NCBI GenBank assembly: GCA_910580075.1
Contig: CAJTVR010000079.1
Location: forward strand, 1-22,616
Source: an uncultured Eubacterium sp.
GTDB lineage: Bacteria > Bacillota > Clostridia > Lachnospirales > Lachnospiraceae
Length of the DNA stretch: 22,616 nt
Direction: 5' to 3'
In this document: one piece after another, positions 1-6,732 of the stretch
Layout of the letters: every line of letters starts with the position of its first letter
How positions within the stretch are numbered: position 1 is the stretch's first letter
The notes under the pieces: generated by a model
Told to the model about the DNA's origin: nothing
The model's input: the letters and a program-made list of their open reading frames with translations, nothing else
Database searches by the model: none
Position numbers and translations under genes: made by a program

Positions 1-467
1 TAACTGTTCTCCGGAGTCACAGAAAAAGGAAAACATTTCTCTGCCTGGCTGGTACTGAATGAACTTATATGTCTGCCCGGATGCCGTTTTCCACATATAT
101 TCCGAAACGCGGAAGGCAGACTTTTATTCTTCCGCAGCCAGACATCAGACAGCTTTGTGCCGCGGTCTGCCGGCATGGTGATTACCCTTCTGCAGCCAGG
201 AAGAGCGGGGCATCTGCCCTGTGACAGGCAGCCTGAAGCCGTGCTTTGCAAGTTTTGAAAACGGAAGCCAGGCAGACACGTAAATTTCATCCGGCTGGCT
301 GTGGCAAGATAAACATCCAGCTATGGTACTGCTTTCCATTCCGCGCTGCACAGCGGGCAGCCGGATGCTGTACAGACACATAAAATCAGCCAGTACCAGC
401 CGGACAGAGACACTTTTTCCTTTTTCTGTGACTCCGGAAAACAGTTAGAAATTCTTAATTTTCTGCC
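1..467. repeat. Inverted repeat pair, 75-bp arms (1-75 and 373-447)
   Basis: The first 75 bases and the reverse complement of 373-447 align without gaps at about 64 of 75 positions by hand. Both begin TAACTGTT and contain CCGGAGTCACAGAAAAAGG. The arms enclose about 297 bp. I see no convincing gene inside: a 78-codon minus-strand ORF at 145-381 has no SD or recognisable family. The right copy extends to about 467, where it still matches a third copy at 607-680. This could be a decayed MITE-like element or a dispersed intergenic repeat. No target duplication can be judged because the left arm starts at the window edge. Confidence 0.75.
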
Positions 468-606
468 TCATATCCAGGATTTGGGGCTCACTGACTGCCG
501 CTGCCGATAACCTGGAAGCCCCAAAAGGTGCGTGCCCGTACCAAAACATAAAGCATGAAAAAACGTCAGGGCATCAGGCACCGGTCCGTCCGCTGCCACA
601 GACTGG

Positions 607-680
607 AAGCAGAAAATTTAGAAGTTCTTACTGTTTGCAGGCGGAACAGAAAAAGGAAAAAGTTTCTCCGCCCGGCGTTC
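607..680 (+). repeat. Third, diverged copy of the left-end repeat
   Basis: This stretch shares the block GCAGAAAATT, a TTCT-like stretch, ACTGTTT and ACAGAAAAAGGAAAAAGT with the reverse complement of 373-467, followed by a related TCTCCGCCCGGC. It is in the same orientation as the copy at position 1 and opposite to the copy at 373-467. The rest of 468-746 holds only a GGGGCT/AGCCCC stem at 483-522 and a 60-codon plus-strand ORF (555-737) without SD or family resemblance. I annotate no gene there. Confidence 0.55.
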
Positions 681-746
681 GGATTACTCATACCTTCGCT
701 CCAGTCCCCCCATTTCTCTTCCAGCAGGCACATCTAAAGCAAATCC

Positions 747-1592
747 TCAGCCAGGCATCTTCAATTTTTCTACTGCGTCCCGCACATGCAAGACATAGAT
801 ATTCTGTATAGCCGGGCAGCGTCCAAGCCCCTCCAGCAGGCAGATTACCTCATAACCGTCTCCTGACAGGATATTTTTCCAGGAATCCTCTTTCATCCCC
901 GCCATATCTAATCTGGCATGCCTGCCGGCTGTTATAAGGAACGGCTGTAAAACAATTCTCTGATAGCCGCCGTGTTTTCTGATCCGCATTCTCATATCAT
1001 CCAGGGAAGGTTTCTCTTTCATCGCTGCAATATAATAATGCTCATATCCTTCCCGGGCCAGGGCTTCCTGCAGTTTTTCATATACCTGGTCTGATACTGC
1101 CGCTGAGCCATGCCCCATAAAGCAGACAGCCGTCCTGCCATCATCATATTCCGCAGACCGCCCTGCGACAGCCCCTGCAGCAGCCCTTATATCTGCATCC
1201 GATGCTAAAAGCGGCCTGCCCAGTACGATACGCTCAAAACTGCCCCTGTATTCTTTCAGCATTTCTTCCAAAGCTGCATATTCGTATCCATCTGACAGAT
1301 ACAGAGGCTGTACAGCCAGCCTGCGCACTCCATCGCAGGCCGCACGCTCCAGTGCTTCTTTTACGCCGTCAGTTTCCAGCCCGTAACGGGCTTTGAGTTT
1401 ACCGATCACTGTACGGTTTGAATATGCACTGCGCACTTCATAATCCGGGAAACGGGCGGCAATCGCTCTTTCAGCTGCTCCGATATCCATTTCCCGGCTG
1501 CTAAGGCAGGCTGTTCCAAAACTGACCGCTAACACCGCTGTTACGGGTGGCAGACGCCGAAAAAGCTCTTTTTTATGTTTTTGATTTTTCAT
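747..1592 (-). CDS. cbiK: Sirohydrochlorin cobaltochelatase, CbiK type
   Basis: The 281-residue product resembles the CbiK class II chelatases, which insert cobalt into sirohydrochlorin in the oxygen-independent (early cobalt) cobalamin pathway. The N-terminal VSFGT motif is at 23-27. A histidine-containing FMGHGS is at 158-163 (H161) and a second histidine is in TAGRHARLDMAG (H225); these match the two metal-site histidines of the family. Oddities: the expected acidic residue of the family's V-E-x-x-P segment aligns with K192 (MKEKP), and the usual GDH before the second histidine is GRH. It may therefore be a divergent chelatase or use another metal. Start ATG is preceded by AGGAG at 10 nt. 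It stands alone with its own promoter and no other cobalamin gene nearby. The roughly 20-residue basic/hydrophobic N-terminal extension is unusual. Confidence 0.85.
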   Translation of the reverse strand: MKNQKHKKELFRRLPPVTAVLAVSFGTACLSSREMDIGAAERAIAARFPDYEVRSAYSNRTVIGKLKARYGLETDGVKEALERAACDGVRRLAVQPLYLSDGYEYAALEEMLKEYRGSFERIVLGRPLLASDADIRAAAGAVAGRSAEYDDGRTAVCFMGHGSAAVSDQVYEKLQEALAREGYEHYYIAAMKEKPSLDDMRMRIRKHGGYQRIVLQPFLITAGRHARLDMAGMKEDSWKNILSGDGYEVICLLEGLGRCPAIQNIYVLHVRDAVEKLKMPG

Positions 1593-1743
1593 GGAAGCTA
1601 TACTCCTGTTTCTGAATCTGGATCTAATTTAAATCTGATTCTCAGTAACCTGCTGTTCTATATGTTTCTGCGGATTCAAATTTCTGCTCTTTGTTTTGAA
1701 CACCGTATAGCCGGTTTTGTGCAGTGTTTTACTGATTCTGAAT

Positions 1744-1772
1744 ATTGTATTGCGATATAACAGAATTGTCAA
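1744..1772 (-). promoter_or_regulatory. Sigma-A promoter of the chelatase gene
   Basis: On the minus strand: TTGACA (1767-1772), a 17-bp spacer and TACAAT (1744-1749). Transcription would start near 1737 and leave a leader of about 145 nt before the ATG. I looked for a cobalamin riboswitch in the leader but see no clear B12 box. Confidence 0.75.
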
Positions 1773-1866
1773 ACAGGAACTTTTTTACCTGCAGCCGCTT
1801 CCTTTGACGCTGTCCGCGCTGTCTAATGATTCTTAGTTAAAATTTATAAAATCATCTGACAAAATG

Positions 1867-1895
1867 TTGCATATTTCTGAATATTATGTTATAAT
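1867..1895 (+). promoter_or_regulatory. Plus-strand sigma-A promoter in the divergent intergenic region
   Basis: TTGCAT (1867-1872), 17-bp spacer, TATAAT (1890-1895). It points toward the Rpn-family gene, whose ATG is about 300 nt downstream. The stretch 1902-2209 is AT-rich, holds no ORF I can support and no RNA family I recognise, so it is either a long leader or a non-coding transcript. Confidence 0.6.
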
Positions 1896-2209
1896 ATTTT
1901 TATCTTTTATATTCTTCTATGTATTTGTAAAAACATTCCCACAGGCTGCATCTCCTGTTTTGAAATTTATCCCAGATGTATTCAGCATAGCCTACACCCG
2001 ATATAATTCTTAAATCGAGGATAGATATTCTGCAAATCTGAACTGCCTCTTATGAAATACATCATTCTATTACACTCTGTCTAAATCTGCAGATGCACAG
2101 ACAGTCTTTTAGATAATTTCTCCAGCTTTTTGACATGTATTCCATTATCCATTTCTTTTCACAGATACCACACACCAGTCAGACATATTTCAGAAAGGAA
2201 ACTACGCCT

Positions 2210-2926
2210 ATGAACCAAAAACAGCCAGACCAGCATACCTTTGAACCGCCACTTCCGCCTGAAGAACCTGTTTTCCAAAATCCTGAAGACATTCTTGGAG
2301 CTTCGATTTCAAAGCAGGAAGCTGTTTCCCTGATTCATAAAGAAATTACCACATTTGACAGCGGCGCTCAGATTCCTTCCCTGTCATCAGCCATCTATAT
2401 TTCTCTTGACACTTTCCACAATGTAGTCCACAATATAAATACAGAGCTTGATGCATGGCTGGAATTTTTAAGCACTGACGATCCGGCTGGAATTGTCCGG
2501 CTTGTAAATGCCTATCCACAGTTTTTATCCTGTTACCAGGACATCAAAGAATTTAGAAAAAAACCAGGGGAGCTGATTTATATGTATTCAGAAGCACTTG
2601 CTATTTTAGACAGAAATACCGAAATTTATATGTGCGAAGAACTAAAAAAAGAAAATGCTGCTTTAAAAAAAGAGCTCGATGATCTGCGCTGTGCAGTATC
2701 AGAAAACAAAACTATTTTGTCAGAAATAAAAACTGCTTTATCAGAAAAAGAAACCGCTTTATCAGAAAAAGAAACCGCTTTATTAGAAAAAGAAACTGCT
2801 TTATTAAAAAAAGAAACTGCTTTATCAGAAAAAGAAACTGCTTTATCAGAAATAAAAACTGTATTACAGCAAAAAGATAAAGAGATTGCACTTCTGCGTC
2901 AGAAATTTGAAGATGCATCGCAATAA
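2210..2926 (+). CDS. Rpn-family PD-(D/E)XK 'transposase', nuclease core deleted, coiled-coil tail
   Basis: The start is ATG 2210, with AGAAAGGA about 10 nt upstream, rather than an in-frame ATG at 2135 that lacks an SD; this gives 238 residues. The N-terminus carries the 'ILGASIS.QEA' segment typical of Lachnospiraceae PD-(D/E)XK transposase-like (Rpn) proteins. The sequence then jumps, about 15 residues later, to the family's C-terminal half (YISLDTFHNVV, LDAWLEFLS, YSEALAILDRN). The catalytic D...ExK region expected between these is absent, yet the frame is intact. The last third is a coiled coil built of eight 7-residue units of the SEKETAL type. In the intact family the protein is thought to nick DNA and promote recombination; this copy should lack nuclease activity. 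It could be a decaying remnant or a retained regulatory or antitoxin-like derivative. Confidence 0.7.
   Translation: MNQKQPDQHTFEPPLPPEEPVFQNPEDILGASISKQEAVSLIHKEITTFDSGAQIPSLSSAIYISLDTFHNVVHNINTELDAWLEFLSTDDPAGIVRLVNAYPQFLSCYQDIKEFRKKPGELIYMYSEALAILDRNTEIYMCEELKKENAALKKELDDLRCAVSENKTILSEIKTALSEKETALSEKETALLEKETALLKKETALSEKETALSEIKTVLQQKDKEIALLRQKFEDASQ
2699..2866 (+). repeat. Eight in-frame 21-bp tandem repeats (coiled-coil heptads)
   Basis: Eight consecutive 21-bp units encode SENKTIL, SEIKTAL, SEKETAL, SEKETAL, LEKETAL, LKKETAL, SEKETAL and SEIKTVL. The central units are nearly identical in DNA (tcagaaaaagaaac-gcttta type), so unit number can change by slippage without breaking the frame. 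Confidence 0.9.
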
Positions 2927-2976
2927 TACAGACAGATGCATGGCACACATCCGCTGCATGCCTGAATCTTTATCGA

Positions 2977-3023
2977 TTAAAAGGTCTGTACAGATTCTGC
3001 CCAGCCGGCAGCTGCACAGACCT
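2977..3023 (-). terminator. Intrinsic terminator of spoIIR
   Basis: On the minus strand a 12-bp stem pairs AGGTCTGTGCAG with CTGTACAGACCT (one G-T pair). The loop holds an inner CTGCC/GGCAG stem, and the structure is followed by TTTTAAT. It lies about 120 nt past the spoIIR stop codon. The rest of 2927-3142 holds no gene I can support. Confidence 0.65.
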
Positions 3024-3142
3024 GTACTAAATATGCCAGAAAACATTTTCAGGCGCAGAGACCTGATTCCGTCACCCAGTTCCAGACCTCACGCCTTCCC
3101 CGAACAGACAGCACTTATCAGACGCTGCTGCTAAACGCCTGA

Positions 3143-3787
3143 TTACTCTTTCAAAAACCTGTTCAAAAAATCCAGATACTTAAACCGTACCCTGTACTGC
3201 CCGCTTTTTAACACTGCATCATACTCATCCTCTGACAATACCTGTTTTAATGACTTTTGAGCTTCTTCATCCACAACCTCGTAGACTGTTCCGTGAAAAC
3301 ACATATTCGGATACATAACGCACCACCAGTTCTTCCCTTTTCCGCTTCCGATTATAACATTTAATGCCTGGTAATCTCCAGCCGGAAAAGTATAATCTCC
3401 ATATGTTTTTTGAGGAAAACCCACTGTTTCTATCTGAGCAGTCACCGGATAGCTGTAACCTTCTTTCAGCACTGTCTGCCTTGCGGTCTGAATCACCTCC
3501 GGAAGGTGTTCCTGAACCTTCTGCCTGCATTCTGTCATATTATCCACCCCATCCAGCACCTGCTGCATATACGAGCCCACGGCATCCCGTACTTTCAGCT
3601 TCAGCGCCTGGTCCTCACTGCTGCTGCTGTTGGCACGTACATGGAAACGCAGGATCTTTTCTGCAATCCCCTGCTGTGCCTGCTGGATCCGGTATTCCTG
3701 ATATTTCCACATGCATCCGCCCATTAAAATCAGTAACAGCAGAGCGGTTTCTATTATATTTTGATATTTGCAGTAAAAATATTTCAT
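3143..3787 (-). CDS. spoIIR: Stage II sporulation protein R
   Basis: SpoIIR is made in the forespore under sigma-F and is secreted to trigger SpoIIGA processing of pro-sigma-E in the mother cell. The product shows one N-terminal membrane/signal segment (about residues 11-26), then family hallmarks: LRFHVRANSSS, DQALKLKVRDAV, the FPAGDYQALNVIIGSG block and NWWCVMYPNMCF. I chose ATG 3787 (214 residues) because GGAGG lies 9 nt upstream; ATGs at 3793 and 3814 are in frame but too close to, or upstream of, that SD. It stands alone between the Rpn-like gene and the antiporter, with its own terminator. Length fits the family. It shows that the organism is, or descends from, a spore former. Confidence 0.93.
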   Translation of the reverse strand: MKYFYCKYQNIIETALLLLILMGGCMWKYQEYRIQQAQQGIAEKILRFHVRANSSSSEDQALKLKVRDAVGSYMQQVLDGVDNMTECRQKVQEHLPEVIQTARQTVLKEGYSYPVTAQIETVGFPQKTYGDYTFPAGDYQALNVIIGSGKGKNWWCVMYPNMCFHGTVYEVVDEEAQKSLKQVLSEDEYDAVLKSGQYRVRFKYLDFLNRFLKE

Positions 3788-3860
3788 CTTCATTTTCCTC
3801 CCGATTTCTTTCATTTATGTATATTTTTATTTTAACCGCTTTTTTCCAGATTAATCAAAA

Positions 3861-3890
3861 AGTGTTCACCATTTAATAAAAATGTTATTC
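3861..3890 (-). promoter_or_regulatory. Possible forespore (sigma-F-like) promoter of spoIIR
   Basis: On the minus strand GAATA (3886-3890) is followed, after 15 bp, by GGTGAACACT (3861-3870). This resembles the sigma-F pattern of a GnATA -35 and a GGnnAnA-like -10, though the later -10 positions fit poorly. It is about 75 nt upstream of the start. The call rests partly on the known sigma-F control of spoIIR and is weak on sequence alone. Confidence 0.3.
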
Positions 3891-3926
3891 ATATACATAA
3901 AAAATTTCATTTCAGGAGGAAAGACT

Positions 3927-3965
3927 ATGATAAACATAAAACATGTTCAGCCAAAAATTCTATAA
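3927..3965 (+). CDS. 12-residue ORF with perfect AGGAGG SD
   Basis: AGGAGG (3914-3919) sits 7 nt before an ATG that opens the 12-codon frame MINIKHVQPKIL, then TAA. A hairpin with a short T-tract follows at 3992-4011. It is divergent from spoIIR. I do not recognise the peptide. It may be a true tiny gene, or the truncated 5' end of a lost gene that kept its SD. It is too short for codon statistics. Confidence 0.35.
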   Translation: MINIKHVQPKIL

Positions 3966-3989
3966 CTGCAGTCTAAAGTTCCTTTTTTT

Positions 3990-4012
3990 AAGAGTCCAGG
4001 CTCTTTTAGTTC
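3990..4012 (+). terminator. Short hairpin after the 12-codon ORF
   Basis: AAGAG and CTCTT arms enclose a 6-nt loop (TCCAGG), followed by TTAGTT. The stem is weak. It could end a plus-strand transcript. On the minus strand the hairpin is followed by A's, so it is a poor terminator for the antiporter, for which I see no clear terminator. Confidence 0.3.
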
Positions 4013-4051
4013 ATAGTCTGAATTCACAGCTGTTCTTTTCAGAATGGAATA

Positions 4052-5224
4052 TCACGCCCCGTCTCTTGCATACAGCACCTTTAATATAATCGGTGTCAGA
4101 ATGGACGAAACAATGATCAGCAGGATTACTGAGGTAAAATATACCGGCGTCAGCAGTCCTGCAGAAAGCCCCTTTTGTGAAACGATCAGCGCCACCTCTC
4201 CCCTGGTCATCATACCTACTCCGATTTTCAAAGAATCCAGCCGGCTGAAACGGCAGAGTCTGGCAACCAGACTGCATCCGATAATTTTTGAAATAAGCCC
4301 GACAGCTACAAATGCCAGTGAAAATATCAAAATTCCCATGCTTACACTGTCTACATTTGTTTTCAGCCCGATACTTGCAAAAAAAACAGGCCCGAACAGC
4401 ATGTATGAATTTGTATCCATTTTTTCTGCTATGTACTCCGAATCCCTTATGGAACAGAGGATAATGCCTGCCACATAAGCTCCTGTTATGTCAGCTATGC
4501 CAAAATATTTCTCCGCAATATATGCCATAGCCAGGCAGAAAGCCAGTCCCGCAATCGGAATGCGCCTTGTATGCGGATACCGCGTATCAATCATTTTAAA
4601 TATTTTATAACTGATAAATCCGACCACAATCGCAAATAAAAAGAACATAACGGTATTGGCCAGTACTGACAGCGGCTTTGACTCTGGATTTTTAAATCCG
4701 ATTACAAACGTGAGTACTATAATCCCAATCACATCATCAATAATAGCTGCGCTTAGAATTGTCGTTCCGACCCTGCCTTTGAGTTTTCCCATTTCTTTCA
4801 GGGATTCCACTGTAATGCTGACGGATGTAGCGGTAAGTATCGTACCTACAAACACTGCTTTATAAAATTCTTCCGAACCCCATGGTGCTACACCGAAAAA
4901 GGCCATATACAAAACTGCCCCAAAAACTAACGGTATAAATACCCCTGCACAGGCGATCAATGCTGCAATCGGCCCTGTTTTCATTAAATCTTTTAAATCT
5001 GTCTCAAGCCCTGCAGAAAACATCAAAAGAATAACACCAATTTCCGCCATCTGCACTAAGAAATCCGATTGATTGACCCATCCTAAAATACTAGGGCCAA
5101 TCAAAAGTCCTGCCACAATCTCCCCCACTACCTGGGGTGCTTTACATTTTCTGGCTGCTATCCCGCAAAGTTTGGCAGCAACAATAATAATAGCCAGGTC
5201 TTTAAAAACTAAATATGATTCCAT
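4052..5224 (-). CDS. CPA2-family cation/proton antiporter (Kef/NapA type)
   Basis: A 390-residue, very hydrophobic protein with about a dozen membrane segments. It carries features of the Na+/H+ exchanger domain of monovalent cation:proton antiporter-2 proteins: an ATSVSITV stretch and the paired aspartates in AAIIDDVIGI typical of electrogenic NapA-type members. It also has the MTRGEVALI motif near the C-terminus. It ends after the membrane domain and has no TrkA-N/RCK module, so it is not a full KefB/KefC. Likely role: exchange of Na+ or K+ for protons in pH or salt homeostasis; the ion cannot be told from sequence. The ATG has only a distant AAGGGA as SD. A 19-codon ORF with a strong SD overlaps the start and may drive translation by coupling. 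Confidence 0.88.
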   Translation of the reverse strand: MESYLVFKDLAIIIVAAKLCGIAARKCKAPQVVGEIVAGLLIGPSILGWVNQSDFLVQMAEIGVILLMFSAGLETDLKDLMKTGPIAALIACAGVFIPLVFGAVLYMAFFGVAPWGSEEFYKAVFVGTILTATSVSITVESLKEMGKLKGRVGTTILSAAIIDDVIGIIVLTFVIGFKNPESKPLSVLANTVMFFLFAIVVGFISYKIFKMIDTRYPHTRRIPIAGLAFCLAMAYIAEKYFGIADITGAYVAGIILCSIRDSEYIAEKMDTNSYMLFGPVFFASIGLKTNVDSVSMGILIFSLAFVAVGLISKIIGCSLVARLCRFSRLDSLKIGVGMMTRGEVALIVSQKGLSAGLLTPVYFTSVILLIIVSSILTPIILKVLYARDGA

Positions 5225-5268
5225 CGCTGTATCTTCTGTCCCTTTCTTTCTGTCTGATTTTGATTCAT
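5209..5268 (-). CDS. 19-codon upstream ORF overlapping the antiporter start
   Basis: GGAGGG lies 7 nt before ATG 5268. The frame reads MNQNQTERKGQKIQRWNHI and stops 16 nt inside the antiporter gene, in a different frame. The antiporter ATG lacks a good SD of its own, so ribosomes terminating here could re-initiate. The peptide is rich in Q, K and R and matches no family I know. It could also be a chance ORF behind a displaced SD. Confidence 0.4.
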   Translation of the reverse strand: MNQNQTERKGQKIQRWNHI

Positions 5269-5297
5269 ACTATGCCCTCCTTTATCAGTTTCATCTT

Positions 5298-5326
5298 ATT
5301 ATTTTTCAAACCGTCAAAATTGTCAA
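5298..5326 (-). promoter_or_regulatory. Sigma-A promoter of the antiporter
   Basis: TTGACA (5321-5326), 17-bp spacer, AATAAT (5298-5303) on the minus strand. It starts almost directly after the terminator of the PTS operon, so the antiporter is a separate transcription unit. Confidence 0.7.
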
Positions 5327-5328
5327 TA

Positions 5329-5377
5329 GAAAAAAAGCAGAAAACCGGAGTAAAATAAACACCCGTTTCCTGCTTTT
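5329..5377 (-). terminator. Terminator of the PTS operon (bidirectional)
   Basis: A 14-bp stem with two mismatches (AAGCAGAAAACCGG against CCCGTTTCCTGCTT) encloses a 13-nt loop, with T-runs on both strands (7 T's on the minus strand). It lies about 120 nt past the last PTS-operon gene. The intervening stretch holds no gene I can support. Confidence 0.75.
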
Positions 5378-5494
5378 TATAGTTTAGTTAAAATTATGTA
5401 CGATCCGTACAGTCAGTTTCATCAGCCGTTTCAGAATCCTGTGCTGCGTGAATCACATTCATGCTGGCATCTTTCATATAACAGCAGTCAAAAA

Positions 5495-6100
5495 TCAATA
5501 CTGCCCGGTATTATACTGGAATGCATTCGCCACATTTTTATCCGGACTGTAATTTTCTAAAATCTTTCCATAACGTTCTCTGTAATCATTGTCAATTTTA
5601 AGCTGTGGTATTACTTTTGTACCTTCTTCAAAGAAATGTTTTGAACCTCTGCCCATTTCCTGGCCGCGTTTTGTATGTTTATCCAGTGCCACATCCAGAA
5701 TCTCAGGTTTTTTGCCCATAGCAGCTTCCTTGATAATAATGTTTTTCAAATAGTCGCTGGAACGGTCTTTTTCGCTTTCGCAGAGAATACGGATCGCATG
5801 AATGAAATACATTGGCTGGTCGCCATCGTCATATGGAAAATTCTTACGCATTTCATTCATTGTATTTACCTGTACTGCTGCATTCAGATTTCCAAATCCT
5901 ATATCCTCTACCGATATCGTAAGCAGCCTCCTCCACATTTTCTCCAAAAATACCGGGCCAGATACATACAGTTCATATGCATACTGGCATGCCTCTTCCA
6001 CCATTGCACGGCGAATGGATTTCTGCAGGCATGAAATAATTTCATCTGCTGCAAAACCATTTAAAGTCGTAGACGCTGCCCAAATATTATACGCTCCCAT
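5495..6100 (-). CDS. Stand-alone RarA/MgsA C-terminal-domain protein in a PTS operon
   Basis: The 201-residue protein aligns by eye with the part of RarA (MgsA/WRNIP1 family replication-associated protein) that follows the AAA+ domain. ISCLQKSIRRAMVEEA matches RarA's helical SALxKSxRGSDPDAA segment, LLTISVEDIGFGN matches its AxASEDVGxAD segment, and DKHTKRGQEMGRG resembles the later D-x-H...LGxG region. No Walker A or B is present and no ATPase gene lies upstream; the frame opens with ATG behind AGAGGG, which overlaps the EIIA stop. It is the last gene of the operon, 5 nt after EIIA. What a RarA tetramerisation-type domain does in sugar uptake is unknown; a role in protein interaction or regulation is my inference. 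Confidence 0.7.
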   Translation of the reverse strand: MGAYNIWAASTTLNGFAADEIISCLQKSIRRAMVEEACQYAYELYVSGPVFLEKMWRRLLTISVEDIGFGNLNAAVQVNTMNEMRKNFPYDDGDQPMYFIHAIRILCESEKDRSSDYLKNIIIKEAAMGKKPEILDVALDKHTKRGQEMGRGSKHFFEEGTKVIPQLKIDNDYRERYGKILENYSPDKNVANAFQYNTGQY

Positions 6101-6105
6101 AATTA

Positions 6106-6426
6106 TTACCCTCTTTTCTCTTTATAAATTTCTATCAGTTCAAGAATTACAATTTTTAGTGTTTCAGCCCCCATCAGCTGATCTTCTGCATGTGTCATAA
6201 GAAGGCTGATCTGAGGCTCTTCTTTGCTCATCTCTTCTGCAAGCACGTCTGCATGCCCATGGTGTGCTTCCAAAAAATGCGTGCTGCCCTCGTTCATTTT
6301 CTCATCCGATTCTGCAAACTTCCCCTGTTTCGCCAGAGCCAGCGCTTCCATATAACAGGATTTTGCCATGCCCGAATACGTGATGACAGTCATCGCTGTT
6401 TCTGAGATTTTCTCAATATTTACCAT
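6106..6426 (-). CDS. PTS EIIA component, lactose/cellobiose family
   Basis: A 106-residue cytoplasmic EIIA of the Lac class, the usual length for LacF/CelC/LicA proteins. It accepts phosphate from HPr and passes it to EIIB. The phosphorylated histidine is expected in LMTHAEDQLMGAET (H79), with D82 as the metal-binding aspartate of the trimer; EAHHGHADVL is the other conserved block. It begins 9 nt after the EIIB stop codon with overlapping translation signals, so the two are surely co-translated. The sugar cannot be assigned from EIIA alone. Confidence 0.9.
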   Translation of the reverse strand: MVNIEKISETAMTVITYSGMAKSCYMEALALAKQGKFAESDEKMNEGSTHFLEAHHGHADVLAEEMSKEEPQISLLMTHAEDQLMGAETLKIVILELIEIYKEKRG

Positions 6427-6435
6427 CTGTATGTC

Positions 6436-6732
6436 CTACCCTTCCATGAGCCCCAATGCAAAATCCAGTGCCTTGTCTCCGTCTGCCATTGCATACACAC
6501 GCGGTTCCACACTTGCAGCAGGAATATTAAGCTGTGTTTTGATATTTGAAACAGCATAGGACAGCTGCGGCCCCACAAGGCATACATCCCATTTCCCCAC
6601 TTCGTCACGAATGGCAGCACTAGGAACTGCGGTAATCGTCAGATCCATTCCGCGCTTTTGCGCTGCCTCACGTATTTTCTTTACTAATATAGAACTAGAC
6701 ATCCCCGCGTTACAGCATAATAAAATATTCAT
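6436..6732 (-). CDS. PTS EIIB component, lactose/cellobiose family
   Basis: A 98-residue EIIB of the Lac class. The phosphocysteine loop reads CNAGMSSS with C7 as the active residue, directly after strand 1 (MNILLC). DVCLVGPQLSY is the second family block. AAGGGG precedes the ATG. It receives phosphate from EIIA and donates it to the sugar bound by EIIC. The 110-nt gap upstream, before the hydrolase gene's end, holds no ORF and no promoter I can support. Confidence 0.9.
   Translation of the reverse strand: MNILLCCNAGMSSSILVKKIREAAQKRGMDLTITAVPSAAIRDEVGKWDVCLVGPQLSYAVSNIKTQLNIPAASVEPRVYAMADGDKALDFALGLMEG

Noticed and set aside
145..381. 78-codon minus-strand ORF inside the inverted repeat
   Set aside because: It has no SD, unusual composition and no family resemblance; the repeat structure explains the open frame.
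373..680. Repeats at the left end considered as a CRISPR array
   Set aside because: Copies are few, diverged, in opposite orientations and unevenly spaced; no spacers or cas genes are present.
555..737. 60-codon plus-strand ORF rich in Arg/Lys
   Set aside because: It overlaps the third repeat copy and has no SD or recognisable motif.
1593..1737. Cobalamin riboswitch in the chelatase leader
   Set aside because: An ACACTGC stretch is reminiscent of part of the B12 box, but the surrounding core is absent and the leader is short.
2712..2948. Minus-strand ORF with repeated FLFLIK units
   Set aside because: It is the antisense reading of the 21-bp coiled-coil repeats.
4011..4277. 88-codon ORF overlapping the antiporter 3' end
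   Set aside because: A same-strand shadow frame of the antiporter gene with no independent signals.
5394..5494. 27-codon ORF (ATG 5477) after the RarA-like gene
   Set aside because: No SD at the ATG. A coupled TTG start overlapping the previous stop is possible, but the peptide looks like no family.
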